Positions 37,601-49,262 of a stretch of 64,000 nucleotides of DNA are shown here, one piece after another. The DNA is from Spirodela intermedia (lineage: Eukaryota > Streptophyta > Magnoliopsida > Alismatales > Araceae): contig LR746267.1 in the NCBI GenBank assembly GCA_902729315.2, forward strand, positions 6,822,424 to 6,886,423, read 5' to 3'. The notes under the pieces are model-generated. The model worked only from the letters and a program-made list of their open reading frames with translations. It ran no database searches and was not told the origin of the DNA. Positions within the stretch are counted from its first letter, which is position 1. Every line of letters starts with the position of its first letter. Position numbers and translations under genes: made by a program.

Positions 37601-39056
37601 TCACGTGAGTATTATGATGGTACCTTACCTCATTAGAAGGCAGTCATGGATGAAAAATATGCGACCCTCATCCATCAAGGTACTTGGGAGATCATTCCTC
37701 AACTATGTAGTACTAATATTATTTTTTACATCTAAGTTTATACCTCCAAGCATCTTTTAGATGACACTATTCATCGTTATAAAGTTCGACTAGTGACACA
37801 ACTTTTCTCAACAATATGAAATTGACTACGAGGAGACCTTTTCTCCTATGGTCCATCTAAGCTCAATACGTATCATTATTTTTGATAGTTAACCTCAACT
37901 AACCTTTACACTAATTAGATGTCTTCAATGCTTTTTTCTATAGAGATCTCAATGAAGAAGTATATATGGAGTAACTTTTGAGCTACATAATCGAGGTAGA
38001 ATCTGTCAAAGTATGTTATTTTTGCAAAGCCATCTATGGTCTCAAACAAAGTCTTTGAGTTTGGTTCATCAAATTCAATAACCTCATTCGATAGTGTGGT
38101 TTCTTGACATATGAAATGGAGCCTACAATTTTTTACAAGACCACTGCAAACAAAAGTATTATTCTCATGGATGATATGATTGTCACAAGGAGTGATATTG
38201 TTGACATTCAAGATACTAAGATATTTCTTTAGAAACATCTAGATATCTAAGACCTAGGAACTCCTAAGTACTTCTTGGGCATAAAGTTTGCATATCACTT
38301 GAGAAAGATTGTCCTCAACCAATACAAGTATGTACTTGATCTATTACAGGAAATGAGACTACTTGAATGCAAGTCATATGCATCTATGATCAAAAGTCGA
38401 CTAAATTTCTAGGACTCGACCTCATATCTCATTGTCGATCTTGACCCATATTGACGTCTGATTGAAAAGCTCATTTATCTCACTATCACATGACCTAACA
38501 TTATTTATACAGTGAATCTTCCCAATCAAACTATGTATGAACCCTAATACAATTATTGAAAAGTTGCCCTTAGATTTTTTGCATATCTCAAATATACTCC
38601 TAGATGAGGCATCATTTTCTTCCACCACAAACATCTTCATGTGGTTGACTACTCAAACTTCAATTTAGCCGACAATCATGTAGATAAAAAGTCTACCACA
38701 TGCTACTATATTTATGTTAGAGGAAATTTTGTGACATGATTAGTCGTAAGTAGCGGGTCCCTTGCTCCTCCAACATTGAGGCCAAATATTGAGTCATAAT
38801 GAATATGTCATCATGTATGTTTTGAGTGTACAACCTACTTCAAGAGTTGGGTTATCTAGTGTAAGGTGTTATGCCTATGTACTGTGATATTCAAGTAACA
38901 ATCTTTATAGTAAATAACTCGACTTTTCATTTACACACCATGCATATCGAGATTGTATGCTAGGTCATCTGCCATTGACTTTTGGACAAACTTATTTACA
39001 CTCCACACGTGACATCTTCAGAATAACTTGCGGACATCTTCACCAAAGGTCTGCAA
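34671..39056 (+). pseudogene. Degenerate copia gag-pol
   Basis: The gag part includes TNYLQW near 34940. A zinc knuckle C-x2-C-x4-H-x4-C is at 35643-35684 with a stop codon inside it. The integrase zinc region has FKCESCEL near 36430, followed by PFKLIHCDVWGP near 36510. Reverse transcriptase shows YEIDYEETFSP near 37820, then DVFNAFFYRDLNEEVYME at about 37918, and AIYGLKQS near 38028. RNase H ends with LADIFTKGL near 39022, the usual copia C-terminal signature. The pieces lie in more than one frame and are separated by stops. It is a dead coding region, not a host gene. Confidence 0.82.
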
Positions 39057-39125
39057 GTTGTGTCATATGATACCTCTCATGCAAGTTAGGTTTAGTCAAC
39101 ATTTACACTTCAACTTGAGGGAGAA

Positions 39126-39303
39126 TATAAGTACGAAGGCCCACTATAAGGCTCTTGGCCTTCCCACATCCCTTGGCCCTTTGCTTTTTTCACCCCTCTG
39201 TGTCTCTTAGCCTTTCCATGTCTCTTGATATTCATCTTCCTCCTCTTTATATAGAAAGACATGTACCTTTTGTCTTGAGCAATACATATTTTATTTGTGT
39301 ACA
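39126..39303 (+). repeat. 3' LTR of the copia element
   Basis: 178 bp, aligned end to end with the 5' LTR. Its first bases are TATAAG rather than TGTGAG, so the canonical TG has decayed to TA. It follows the polypurine tract at about 39113-39125. Confidence 0.85.
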
Positions 39304-40929
39304 AAACCTATATTAGGATAAAGTAAAAAAAAGGAGAGAAAAATAAGAAAATAGAACCTTAACATTTATCATTTATCTTCAATGAGCCCAAGTAATAATT
39401 GTTCATCCTTGAACACTTAAATGAAAATGAAATCAATTGCTACTCTCTTTCAACCAAATATTTATACAATGATAAATTAGTGTAATCAAATCTCTATAAA
39501 ACTTGGGGTTAGAGATACAAATAATAACTCGTTCATATTTTTGATTTGTTTTGAGTGATAATCATTTAGTTAAGTAAAGTAAAAACCCTCTTTACTAGGA
39601 CACCTTAGATGCATTAGTTTAGAAGGAAGAGTAAACATTATCTAATTAGCCTCTTAGAACAGTATATATGTAAGAAGTAAAATATAGACAATTTTAAGAT
39701 GAAATCTTAAGTTGGTTGAAGTTTAGTAGATGTGATTAAAACCCAAAGATATGTTCATTGCTGATTGAATTAACTTAGATACATCAAACCACCATAAAAT
39801 TGTGTGAGTAAACTATATAAACTCCTTTCAAGTATAAATAGCTTAAAAATTATAGCCAAACCAATTCATCTCTATTATTGTATTGTATAACATCTTATCT
39901 ATTTCAAGAAAATTTTCAATAATTTACATCAAAGTATTTAATTAAGAAAATTTGAGTTTTGAAGTTAGTAGATTGTAAGTCATTGAGGGCAACATAAATG
40001 AAAGAGATGTCTATAAATCACATCTCTAAGAATATGTTTGATAGTTAAACTAACTTTATTTCTAATTGAATAATAAAGAAACATACATAATGAAATAATA
40101 ATGTTAATGAGATGTGAATAATTAGGAAATAGCTTGAACATACTTGATGACAAAGACAATAAAGGCTTTGACTTAATAATTCATGAATGATGTAAACTAT
40201 ATAGACTAGAATACATTTTACTCAAAGAGAAGAAGTTTATTTTGGCTAAAATATTAGACGATCTGAATAGCCTAACAATTGATATTTGATAACGTGTGGT
40301 TTTAATTGATTTTGAAGGGAATTAGATCCTAAATTGACTTTTGAACTCAACTAATCTAAGCATGAAGAAAAAATTATTCTCTATTGAAAAGGTTGAACAA
40401 AAAATTTGAAATAAGGGAAGATTTAAAACACATTGCATCCTTGACCCTTGAAGAAATGTCATGTCTTTTCTATTTGTCATCAAGAGAGTATAAATAGAAT
40501 AAGTCATGAGAGATATGAAGTATGTACAATTTTACAAATGTTTGGAAAAATATATTGAACTTATTTCAAGAAAAAATGTTCAATACATGATATGGTAGAT
40601 TTTGACACTTAATCAATTTATATGAACCAAAACGAAGACGACTTATTTGTTAAATGGAGGTGACAGTAGAAAATATTACAAGAAAGAGGAGATAAAGCTT
40701 ATCTTTGACTAGACTACGAAAAATGACAATACTACAATATAGATGATTGTAGATGAGGTGGAGTGTTGCATCAAAGTCAAAGAAGTGAAATGAAGAAAGA
40801 ACACAAAGTTATTAGAGTAATATGGAGCTTTTGGCCAATGTAAAAGCATAGTAAGACTAAATAAAGTATTATAATAATTCAAAGCATGGCAACATGATTT
40901 ACTATAAGTTTTATGCAAAACAGAGGAAA

Positions 40930-40990
40930 ATTACTGAAAATTATAAACTGAAAACAAAGGAGCCAAGATCATTACTGAAAATTATAAACT
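40930..40990. repeat. 20-bp direct repeat, 41-bp period
   Basis: ATTACTGAAAATTATAAACT occurs exactly at 40930-40949 and at 40971-40990. Confidence 0.8.
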
Positions 40991-41691
40991 TAGGCAAAGT
41001 CTATATGACTACTATCTCATAAACTTAGGCTTTTAAAGAGGGTCAACAAGAACATGGGTCAAATAATTATTTATTCACATTTATGTCTGTTAATAGATTT
41101 CCTAATGAGGAAAATTAGATCTATGAGTCTTGTTGGACCTATAGGGCTAGGTGGAATACTATGAGCAGGGGTGAATTAAGATTTTTAATATTTTTATCTA
41201 TTTTCAGTTTAGGCCAGGCCTATGAGTGTGTTGCAATATGTCTTGGCACACTTATGTCTTGATAGGGATATCTCAACTATCACTCACAAAGAACCTTAAA
41301 ATTTTATATTGGTTTGCCCTTCATCTAACTACTTCTAGTCCCAAAGGAAACTTCACTCTAGATTTATTAATTTCCTCAAGCACACACTTATTTTTGTAGG
41401 ATTAATCACCCACATACCTCAAGTTTGTTTCTTTAGAAACTCTACTCTTATTGGGCCAAATACAACTACTAGTAATTCATGACCTTATGGTCTAATGAAT
41501 AGCAAGAACTATGATGATGGAGTTGATCATTTTGTCAAAATCAATTGGAAAATAAAATACAGCTTTCTCATACATTGTTGATATGCATAATTAGAAGAAC
41601 TTGATTAAATGCCTAGAATCTTTGCATGTTCAACTTGTATTCAATTCAATCAAGAAGCCTTAACTCATAACTGAGCTTGCATCCTTCAAAA

Positions 41692-41776
41692 ATATTTGAT
41701 AGTTCAAAGTCATTACCACATGTTCTAATTATTTTTCAAAACATGTAGTAACGACTTTGAATTATCAAATATTTGA
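41692..41776. repeat. Inverted repeat: 36-bp arms, 13-bp loop
   Basis: The left arm (41692-41727) and the right arm (41741-41776) are reverse complements with 4 differences in 36 positions, all transition-type. The loop is 41728-41740. A transcript of either strand would fold into a hairpin; the minus strand would fold better, since three of the four differences become G-U pairs. Confidence 0.75.
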
Positions 41777-42526
41777 ATATCCTTATTCCCTCATCTTTTT
41801 TTGTTCATATTTGAATTATAATTATTTCACTTGACAAAGAATGATTAGATATCTAGCTTGGATCTAAATCATCAAGTTTACTATGACTTTTTATCCACAT
41901 AAATAGTTCACATGTCACTATCAAGATGTTATATTTTTAAACTTGAATATATCTTTCATTTTCTCATTTTCTTGATTATTTAATCTATGTGACATCTTAA
42001 GAAAATTATTTATCATCATTTAAAAATACTAAACATATCATAATATGATTATAGAAATATATAATCAAAGATAAGATAATTCACACAATTTACTTATACC
42101 CATTTAACGATTACTTATCCATTCACTTGGAGATGATTCTTTAACTAATATTGTTTGTTGATCAATGTTACTAACATGAAGAATCATTTAATCTTGAATA
42201 ATAATACTTTAGATTCAATCATAAGTGATAGGATGATAAACTAATAAATATATTTCACTAATAACTATGTTGAATATTTTGAATATTTGAGATATATTTA
42301 TGATATATTTAATAATCATCAATAAATAATAGTTCTATATCAATAAATTTTTACCTATAATTAGAGAATGAATAAAGTAGATGACCTTCAAATTCATGAA
42401 TGAAACACAATAGGTGAGGATTGGACAAATGAAGGAGCCTTACATCTAGGTGTTAAGTTGCAATACATGGGCCAGAGCAACACCAAGATCAGTGGCCTCT
42501 TCTTGGGAAGGTGCTAGGCCTTGTAA

Positions 42527-42620
42527 GGACCAAAAACAAAAAACAAATTTTGTTAGGAACCCTACATCTAGTCCCCGACCAAAAAACAAATGTATAAGAG
42601 GACCAAAAACAAAAAACAAA
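42527..42620. repeat. A-rich tandem duplication, about 73-bp period
   Basis: GGACCAAAAACAAAAAACAA occurs at 42527 and again at about 42600. Each copy is followed at a distance by CCCTACATCT. The copies diverge between these anchors. Confidence 0.7.
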
Positions 42621-43379
42621 AAAAAAGGAGCCCTACATCTCTATCAAAGTAAAATGTTCTCATTTTAGAGACCATAGAGCAAGGACAATGTTTTTGATAG
42701 TTTAGTAAAATTGGGGGGGATATGGCAGGAAAATGTTATTATCAGCTCATCCACCAATTTTGTGTTGTTTTTCTTCAACATAATATGGTTTTCAAGATTT
42801 TTGGGCCCGCTATACATGTTGAAACCTGATGGGCCTCTACGCAGGCTCATTTGACTACCAGTATTTAGTTTTTTTCTCTTTTGTCCTCATTTGTTCACTT
42901 CATCAACATGGATTACCGCATCAGAGTTGCTAATAATTAGCCCGTTGATTTGGGATTATAGGAAACTAATCCCAGAAGCTATCTACACTTCCACTTAGGT
43001 TTCCTCTCCTCTCGCCCCATCTCTTCACCCACATCTCCCTTCTCTCTCACCCTCACCCTGCTTATCCTCTTCTTCCCTGTCATGGTGTAGGGTCGTATAT
43101 TTTCTCCTTTAACACTGTCATCCCTTTGCAATTCAACCTGTTCTACAAGGGTTGTGGGATGTCATCTTATTTCTGGACCAAGAAACGACTCAAAAAAGTG
43201 TAGATGGTAGTCTATTACAGAAACAAAGATGACTTCGTGCATTAGAAATGCAGAGTCTGTGATGTCTCCACAGTCCCTCTCTTCTCTCTCCAACTTCTGG
43301 TTGTTCCATGCTAATTGCTTGCTATTTAAATCTTATTTTCAAGAAATCTTTTACAACACAGTTGAGACTGATGAGTCTG

Positions 43380-43441
43380 CCAGAAGCGACACTCTAAAAT
43401 TTTCAAAATTCAGGTTCCTAAGGTATTCTCTCCCTCCCTCT

Positions 43442-43474
<33 letters not shown>

Positions 43475-43541
43475 CAGAAGCGACATTCTAAAATTTTCAA
43501 AATCTAGGTTCCTAAAGTACTCTCTCTCTCTCTCTCTCTCG
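43380..43541. repeat. 94-bp-period tandem duplication with CT tracts
   Basis: CCAGAAGCGACACTCTAAAA begins at 43380 and recurs at 43474 as CCAGAAGCGACATTCTAAAA. Both copies continue through TTTTCAAAAT and GGTTCCTAA into a CT run. There are a few substitutions between copies. Confidence 0.8.
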
Positions 43542-45132
43542 CTCAGCATCTAACCACAGACAGCTTACCTTTCGCCGGAAACGACAAGAAAGAGGTAAGG
43601 GAGAATCCGATGCGTCTCTAATAAGATTCAAAAGGAGGCCTCGGAAACATCATATATGATCGGGAGCAGGCTGATCCTCTGTCGCGGCGAAACTTTTACG
43701 GGCTTTTCGCACATGAGACTGCACCAGCCTGAGTCAGATTGGTCGATATCGTCGACAAGATACAGGACCCCGCAGGATCGCCATAGGAACGCAGTTTCTC
43801 GACAGAGGAACAGAACCACATCAACCATATCACTGTCGTTCAGTGCTCTGGTTCATCGTCCTTTGAAACTCCGGTGTGCATCGATACCCGCTGAACCGCA
43901 TGGAATATAAAGTCAGTTCATTAACGTCGATGACGGTCCTCATCTGCCAATAGCTACAAACAGGTCTTTTGTCCTCTTTCTAGGTTTTTACTTTCTCGTT
44001 CGCCCGAGCAGTCTTTCTTCCCCCCCTGCTCCTCTCTCTCCCCGATTCCTTCCTCTATTCTCTCTCTTATTTCTCTTCGTCTACTCTCTCTCTTCACCCC
44101 GCCTCCTCTTCCTCTCCATTTCCCTCTCTCTCCCTCTTCTTCCTCTATTCTCTCTCTCTCTCTCTCCCCTTCTCATGGGTGAGGCGATGGCACACGATTG
44201 AGCACAGGTTTGGCGACACCAGTTTCGTGTGACGGTCAAACCTCTTCGTCTGCCAATCTGAGCCCGAGTCAGCCAAACTGTTGGACATTTATTGTTCAAC
44301 TACTCTCCCACAGTTCCGGGCACTTTTGAGCTCCTAAATTTTAGTAATGTCAACGGGCCAGTCTAGTCTTGAAGCCCCCCACATGGTTCCACAACACTCT
44401 CATGTCAGAGAAATACACGGCCTGCGCTCGGCCCGCTCCCCAAGTTGCCAAGCTCCGAAGGATACCCACACCCTTCCTCCTCTTGACAGAAATCGCCAGG
44501 ACTCATTATATGTTACTTTCTCTAGTCCCCGACCTGGCTCAGAAACAGTCAGGGATAGTCTTCTGGCTGATATAGATACTCTCGTGACACCCCTTATCTT
44601 AACGGTTTATTGATTTCAAATCATATCTTTGACTATTTCACAAGCTATAATATTTCTTCGTTCAGGATCTCATCTCTCTCAAGGTAGAGCCCAGTCAAGT
44701 GCCAAAAAAAATCCCGGAAAATGGTTCTCGTACCTGCCTGGACAGCACGTCTTCAACCCCCTTCACCAATGAGAAAGATACAGAGAGATAAAATCGATAC
44801 ATAGATGGACTGATGCATACGGACACAGAGGGAGAGAGAGGCTGCCGTTGCAGTGATGGGGTCCGAACTGGACCAAGATCAGTCAGTAAAGGACTTTTTG
44901 CCTCCCGGGCCTTGCTCCGGAAAAGGCTTGGCTGGCCCAGGCCGGCAAGCTCGGGCCCTTCACGTGAGTGGGGGCATTATTAGTGCACCAGAAGCTCGCC
45001 GGCGTCCGGTGTTATCACATCCGCACGCCAGCTCTCCTGCTCACGCGTAGAGATGCACAGCGGCTCCTTCACCCTCCCCCCTGCTCTCGTCTAGCTGTTC
45101 GGCGGTGGTTTCCAGACGCTTCCGGAGAGGCA

Positions 45133-45135
<3 letters not shown>

Positions 45136-45166
<31 letters not shown>
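45136..45166. repeat. (GA)n microsatellite
   Basis: Pure GA run of about 31 bp in a GC-richer part of the spacer. Confidence 0.9.
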
Positions 45167-45168
<2 letters not shown>

Positions 45169-48100
45169 CGTTTTTCTCTTGAATGGAGCCGTTAATGGTT
45201 GGGGCCCGGGGACCGCATTTACTGGCTCAGCTGGTATGGAGCTTCAATGCGCCGAGATCGCTTTCCCCTCCTACAATAAATCTTCTTTTTGACCGGCTCT
45301 GGTCTTTCCGCGCTTGAGCCTCAAAATCAGGCCTTGTCTCTGTCTCCGTCACGTTTGGAATTCGATGGAGATCAAACTGAAAGACCTCTCTCTCGCCCTC
45401 CCCCCCTCCCCCCCCTTTCTCTTCTTTCCTCCCGCCGCTCCCTTCCCCTCAATCTCTCTCTTGGGATGTTGCCCTCTGGCCTAGGCCAGGACTTATCTTT
45501 GAAGAGTCAACACGTATCGAACACTTGGTTTACGACCAAATAAATTACGTGTAAACCTGGATTGAAAATAAATTATTCATTTAAGTGAGAAGAATGTATT
45601 CAATAAATGCATCTCCTTCTGAAATGCAACACGTAGGCTTTAACACCCTAAAATTCAAAAAAGTTTCTGCAAATTTTGTGCCTCACTTGAGAGAGAGATA
45701 TATATACGGACAGACAGGCTTGGGCTCGTCCCCTACTTTTAGTTCTAGAGAAAGAAAGTTTTAATATTTAAGAGCCAAGTTATAGTTATTTTCAAATCAT
45801 TTATAAATAAACATATTTTCCCAGTTCTTCTAGAAATCAATTTGGTTGTGATTAAATCAAGGAAGAAGATCTTCTCATTATGGGCTCAATACAGCTCAAC
45901 ATTAACTATGACAATACTGGTAGGTTACGATAAGGATCATAATAAGGAAGTCAATAATTCTATAAAAACACATTAAAATAATACTAAATATAGATAGCAC
46001 AAAATACCAACCTCTTGCTGAAATCCGTCTCATGTTAATAAAAAAAATTGTGGGATTCGATTTTCAAACTAAAATATCAAAAAAGTTGTTGATCATGAAT
46101 TATTTTGTAATGATATAATGTTTCACCTATGAGTAAAATCATGGTTGAATTACTTAAAATCTAAAGAGAGATGTTGATCCAACGTTGCTGATCATCCCAA
46201 TCCACAACATCACTATCTTCATTTATTGGCCCTAAAATTGACCATTGGATAGGGTACCAAGTCAAATCAAACTACACAAAAGATTAAAAAAACATCATTT
46301 ATAAATGGGTGTTTCCGTGGTTATGCGAGGGAAATTAGTCAATATTTTCCATATTTTATCAAAAAGTATTTCATTTAAAGTCTTTAAACGAATTTTTTTC
46401 TAAATCAACCACTTTTTTTAGTCAACTCTAAGTTTCAAGCAACCTAAATTGCAAGCTAGGAGCTTAATATTTTTTATCATAGATTTGTTCTTATCATTAT
46501 CAAGAGACTATCTCTCTCTCAATTCTCCTTACAATGAAAGCATAAGGAGAATATGATGATATCTATCTGGAGCATGGATCTATGAACATCCTTTTCAGTC
46601 TTTATTCTTGGGGTTAGACTAAATGAAGGTCAATGAAAATATGGAAATCCTAGAATCTTCAAATTCCTAGCCTTCAATCACAATGAATTCAAGGGCTAGG
46701 AGTTGGAGATTTTCAATCCATTCGAAACTTCAAGTACATCACACAAGATAGGGTGAAGTGAAGCTGTCATGCCAAGACAACTGGCAGCCATGGATTTGTG
46801 GTTTGGACTTGCCTCTCTAGATGGCTAATTAATATAATTTGAAGGGGCGGCGGCTAGCAATGTTGACTTGACATCACTGGTACATTGACATATTGACTAA
46901 CGACATTGCTCTCATCCTTAGGATGATAAGCTTGGCAGTTTGAGGATGTTGGCCCAAATTCAAAGAAAAAGGCTAGGATTCTTACGATATTGATTACTTG
47001 TTACTAAATTTATGGAAAATATGATATGTTGACTTGGTCGGTTTAAATAAATTAATTACAAATATCTGAAAAAATAAATAGATCAAATAAATCAGGACGG
47101 TTCAGTTCATTTCGTTTCAAATATTTTTAATCATTAAATTCGATCAAGATTTTAAATAGAGCAAAAAGTTTTGGTGACTGAAAGTAAAATTTGAAACTTA
47201 ACCAACTTATTTTAGAAGTGAGCCACTTGCCACACCTTTTTCTAATTATAAATGGAATATTTCACTGAAATATATGTTGCGGAATCCTGTGATAAATATA
47301 TATATTATTTCTCAGAATTTTATTCTGCGAAGTGTGAAGTCAGAGCCCATCTACGGACCATCTCATGACGGTGGGCCAGGGTGGACTATCCAAAAGAAGT
47401 CTTTCAGTTGCTACGTGGTTTATGGGCGGGCGGCCCGACTGACGTTGACTGATGCAGTCCACATTAAAACCGACTGGCAGCCCATTAAGGCCATAAGGTA
47501 TGTTTGATCTGACGGCGGAGGATCCATCTCCATGATTTTTTTTCCTCGGAAAATAAGCCTCTTTTATTGAAAGCAAAGAGGAAATCAATGGCTCCGAAAG
47601 CCTTTTGTTTACAGCTTCCCGTGCATGGGTCCGCCAGTAAATACCACATCAAGATAAATTTATTTATTAAAAGTATGACCAAATTCCAAGCCATGGAAAC
47701 TTTCCTAGTATTAATTATTAAGTATCAAATAGATGCATATATTACTAGATAAATTATAATATCACTAAAAATATAGTAATTTATGGGGACGTTAATACGA
47801 GGAACTATATTGATATTAATTACTAAGATAATCTGTCTATAAAGATATGCGTGTGTATTATTCAGATGTTTGTGAATATGTTAAAGTAGAGATATACTAA
47901 AGTTTACAGTTGTAAACCGGATAGGTAGAAGCTCGAGAACACCAATTAACTCGAGCTTGAGGCAATCTGCGGAACCGGTCTCGCGTCCATGTTACCTGCC
48001 AAAGAGAAGACCACCAGAGCTGGCGATGCATGCAGGAGGAGGGCGGCCTAACTAGGGGTCCTGCATGGACGTCACTAGCGGCTCTTTGAATACAGTCACC

Positions 48101-48254
48101 ACCCATCTGGCTCATTCAATGGGAATTCATGGTGCTTCCAACCACAACCCACTCATTTCGTTCGGCGACGACATTTACTCTACCTCAACTACCACCCCCC
48201 TCCCACACGCCATTATAAGCTGACCCTCCATCTTCTTCCTCTCCCCACTGTCCC

Positions 48255-48257
<3 letters not shown>

Positions 48258-48292
<35 letters not shown>
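48258..48292. repeat. (CT)n tract in the KCS leader
   Basis: About 35 bp of CT between the TATA-like sequence at 48213 and the ATG at 48363, so it is likely part of the 5' untranslated region. CT-rich leaders are common in plant genes. Confidence 0.85.
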
Positions 48293-48295
<3 letters not shown>

Positions 48296-48362
48296 CCCCC
48301 CCCTCTCCCCCCTGTATACGAGCCGTTTGATAGTGCAACAAGGAGAAGAGGGGTGCAGGAGG

Positions 48363-48808
48363 ATGGCGGGGGAGCAGGAGATGCTGACGACGGAGATCGT
48401 GAACAGGGGAGTGGAGGCGGGGTCGCCGACGTTCTCGGTGAGGGTAAGGAGGAGGCTGCCGGACTTTCTGCAGTCGGTGAACCTTAAGTATGTGAAGCTG
48501 GGATACCACTACTTGATAAACCACGCGGTATACCTGGCGACGTTCCCGGTGCTGGTACTGGTCTTCAGCGCGGAGGTGGGAAGCCTTGGGAGGAAGGAGA
48601 TATGGCGGAAGGTGTGGGGGGAGGCCAGCTATGACCTCGCTACCGTGCTTACCTTCTTCGGCGTCCTCGTCTTCACCGTTTCTGTCTACTTTCTCTCCCG
48701 CCCAAAGCCCATCTACCTCATGGACTTTGCCTGCTACCGTCCCCCCGACGACCTAAAGGTACCTCCGTCACTTACCACTCTCATTCCCATCCTCCATATA
48801 CATCATAT

Positions 48809-48866
<58 letters not shown>

Positions 48867-49203
48867 CCTCCCTCCCTCTCTCTCTCTCTCTCTCTCTCCC
48901 TCCCTCCCTCCCTCCTTCCCTCTCTCTCTCTCTCTCCCTCCCTGTCTCTCTCTCTATATCTCGCTCTCTCGCTGTCTCTATTCCTCAAACTCATCACGTA
49001 GCTCTTCTCCAGATTCATATTATTTTAGGAAGGATAATAGGGGTACAAATTTGTATGTATACATCTGCATATATTCCTAGGTAGATAGGTGGAGCGATAG
49101 AAAAATATATATAACTCCTTTTCCTAGGAATGAAGAAAAAAAAATCCAATTTTCTTTCTTTTGTCCTATTGGAAAATTGATTCATGTAGCAATAAAAATA
49201 ATC

Positions 49204-49262
<59 letters not shown>

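Larger units (their letters stand above)
34193..39303 (+). mobile_element. Ty1/copia LTR retrotransposon, decayed, full-length boundaries
   Basis: About 5.1 kb, bounded by two short direct LTRs (34193-34373 and 39126-39303) that end in TGTACA. The flanks GAACC (left) and AAACC (right) look like a 5-bp target duplication with one change. The inside reads, in order, gag-like sequence, a CCHC zinc knuckle, integrase, reverse transcriptase and RNase H remnants. The order integrase before reverse transcriptase defines Ty1/copia. A polypurine tract with CTTGAGGGAGAA precedes the 3' LTR. No canonical methionine-tRNA primer site was recognised just after the 5' LTR. Many stops and frameshifts mean it cannot encode its proteins. 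Confidence 0.88.
39304..48362. other. Spacer right of the copia element, to the KCS gene
   Basis: AT-rich and gene-free to about 42900. It includes a direct repeat (40930/40971), a hairpin (41692-41776) and an A-rich duplication (42527-42620). From 42900 to 45500 GC rises and CT/GA runs are frequent. From 45500 to 48100 it is AT-rich again. Open frames of 60-90 codons (for example 43656-43910 and 44347-44613) match no family I recognise. The last 250 bp is the KCS promoter and leader, with TTATAAG at about 48213. Confidence 0.55.

Noticed and set aside
42900-45550. Possible gene in the GC-richer island between the copia zone and the KCS gene
   Set aside because: Open frames of up to 92 codons contain no recognisable domain and are interrupted by CT/GA runs; no splice-compatible chain of exons was seen.
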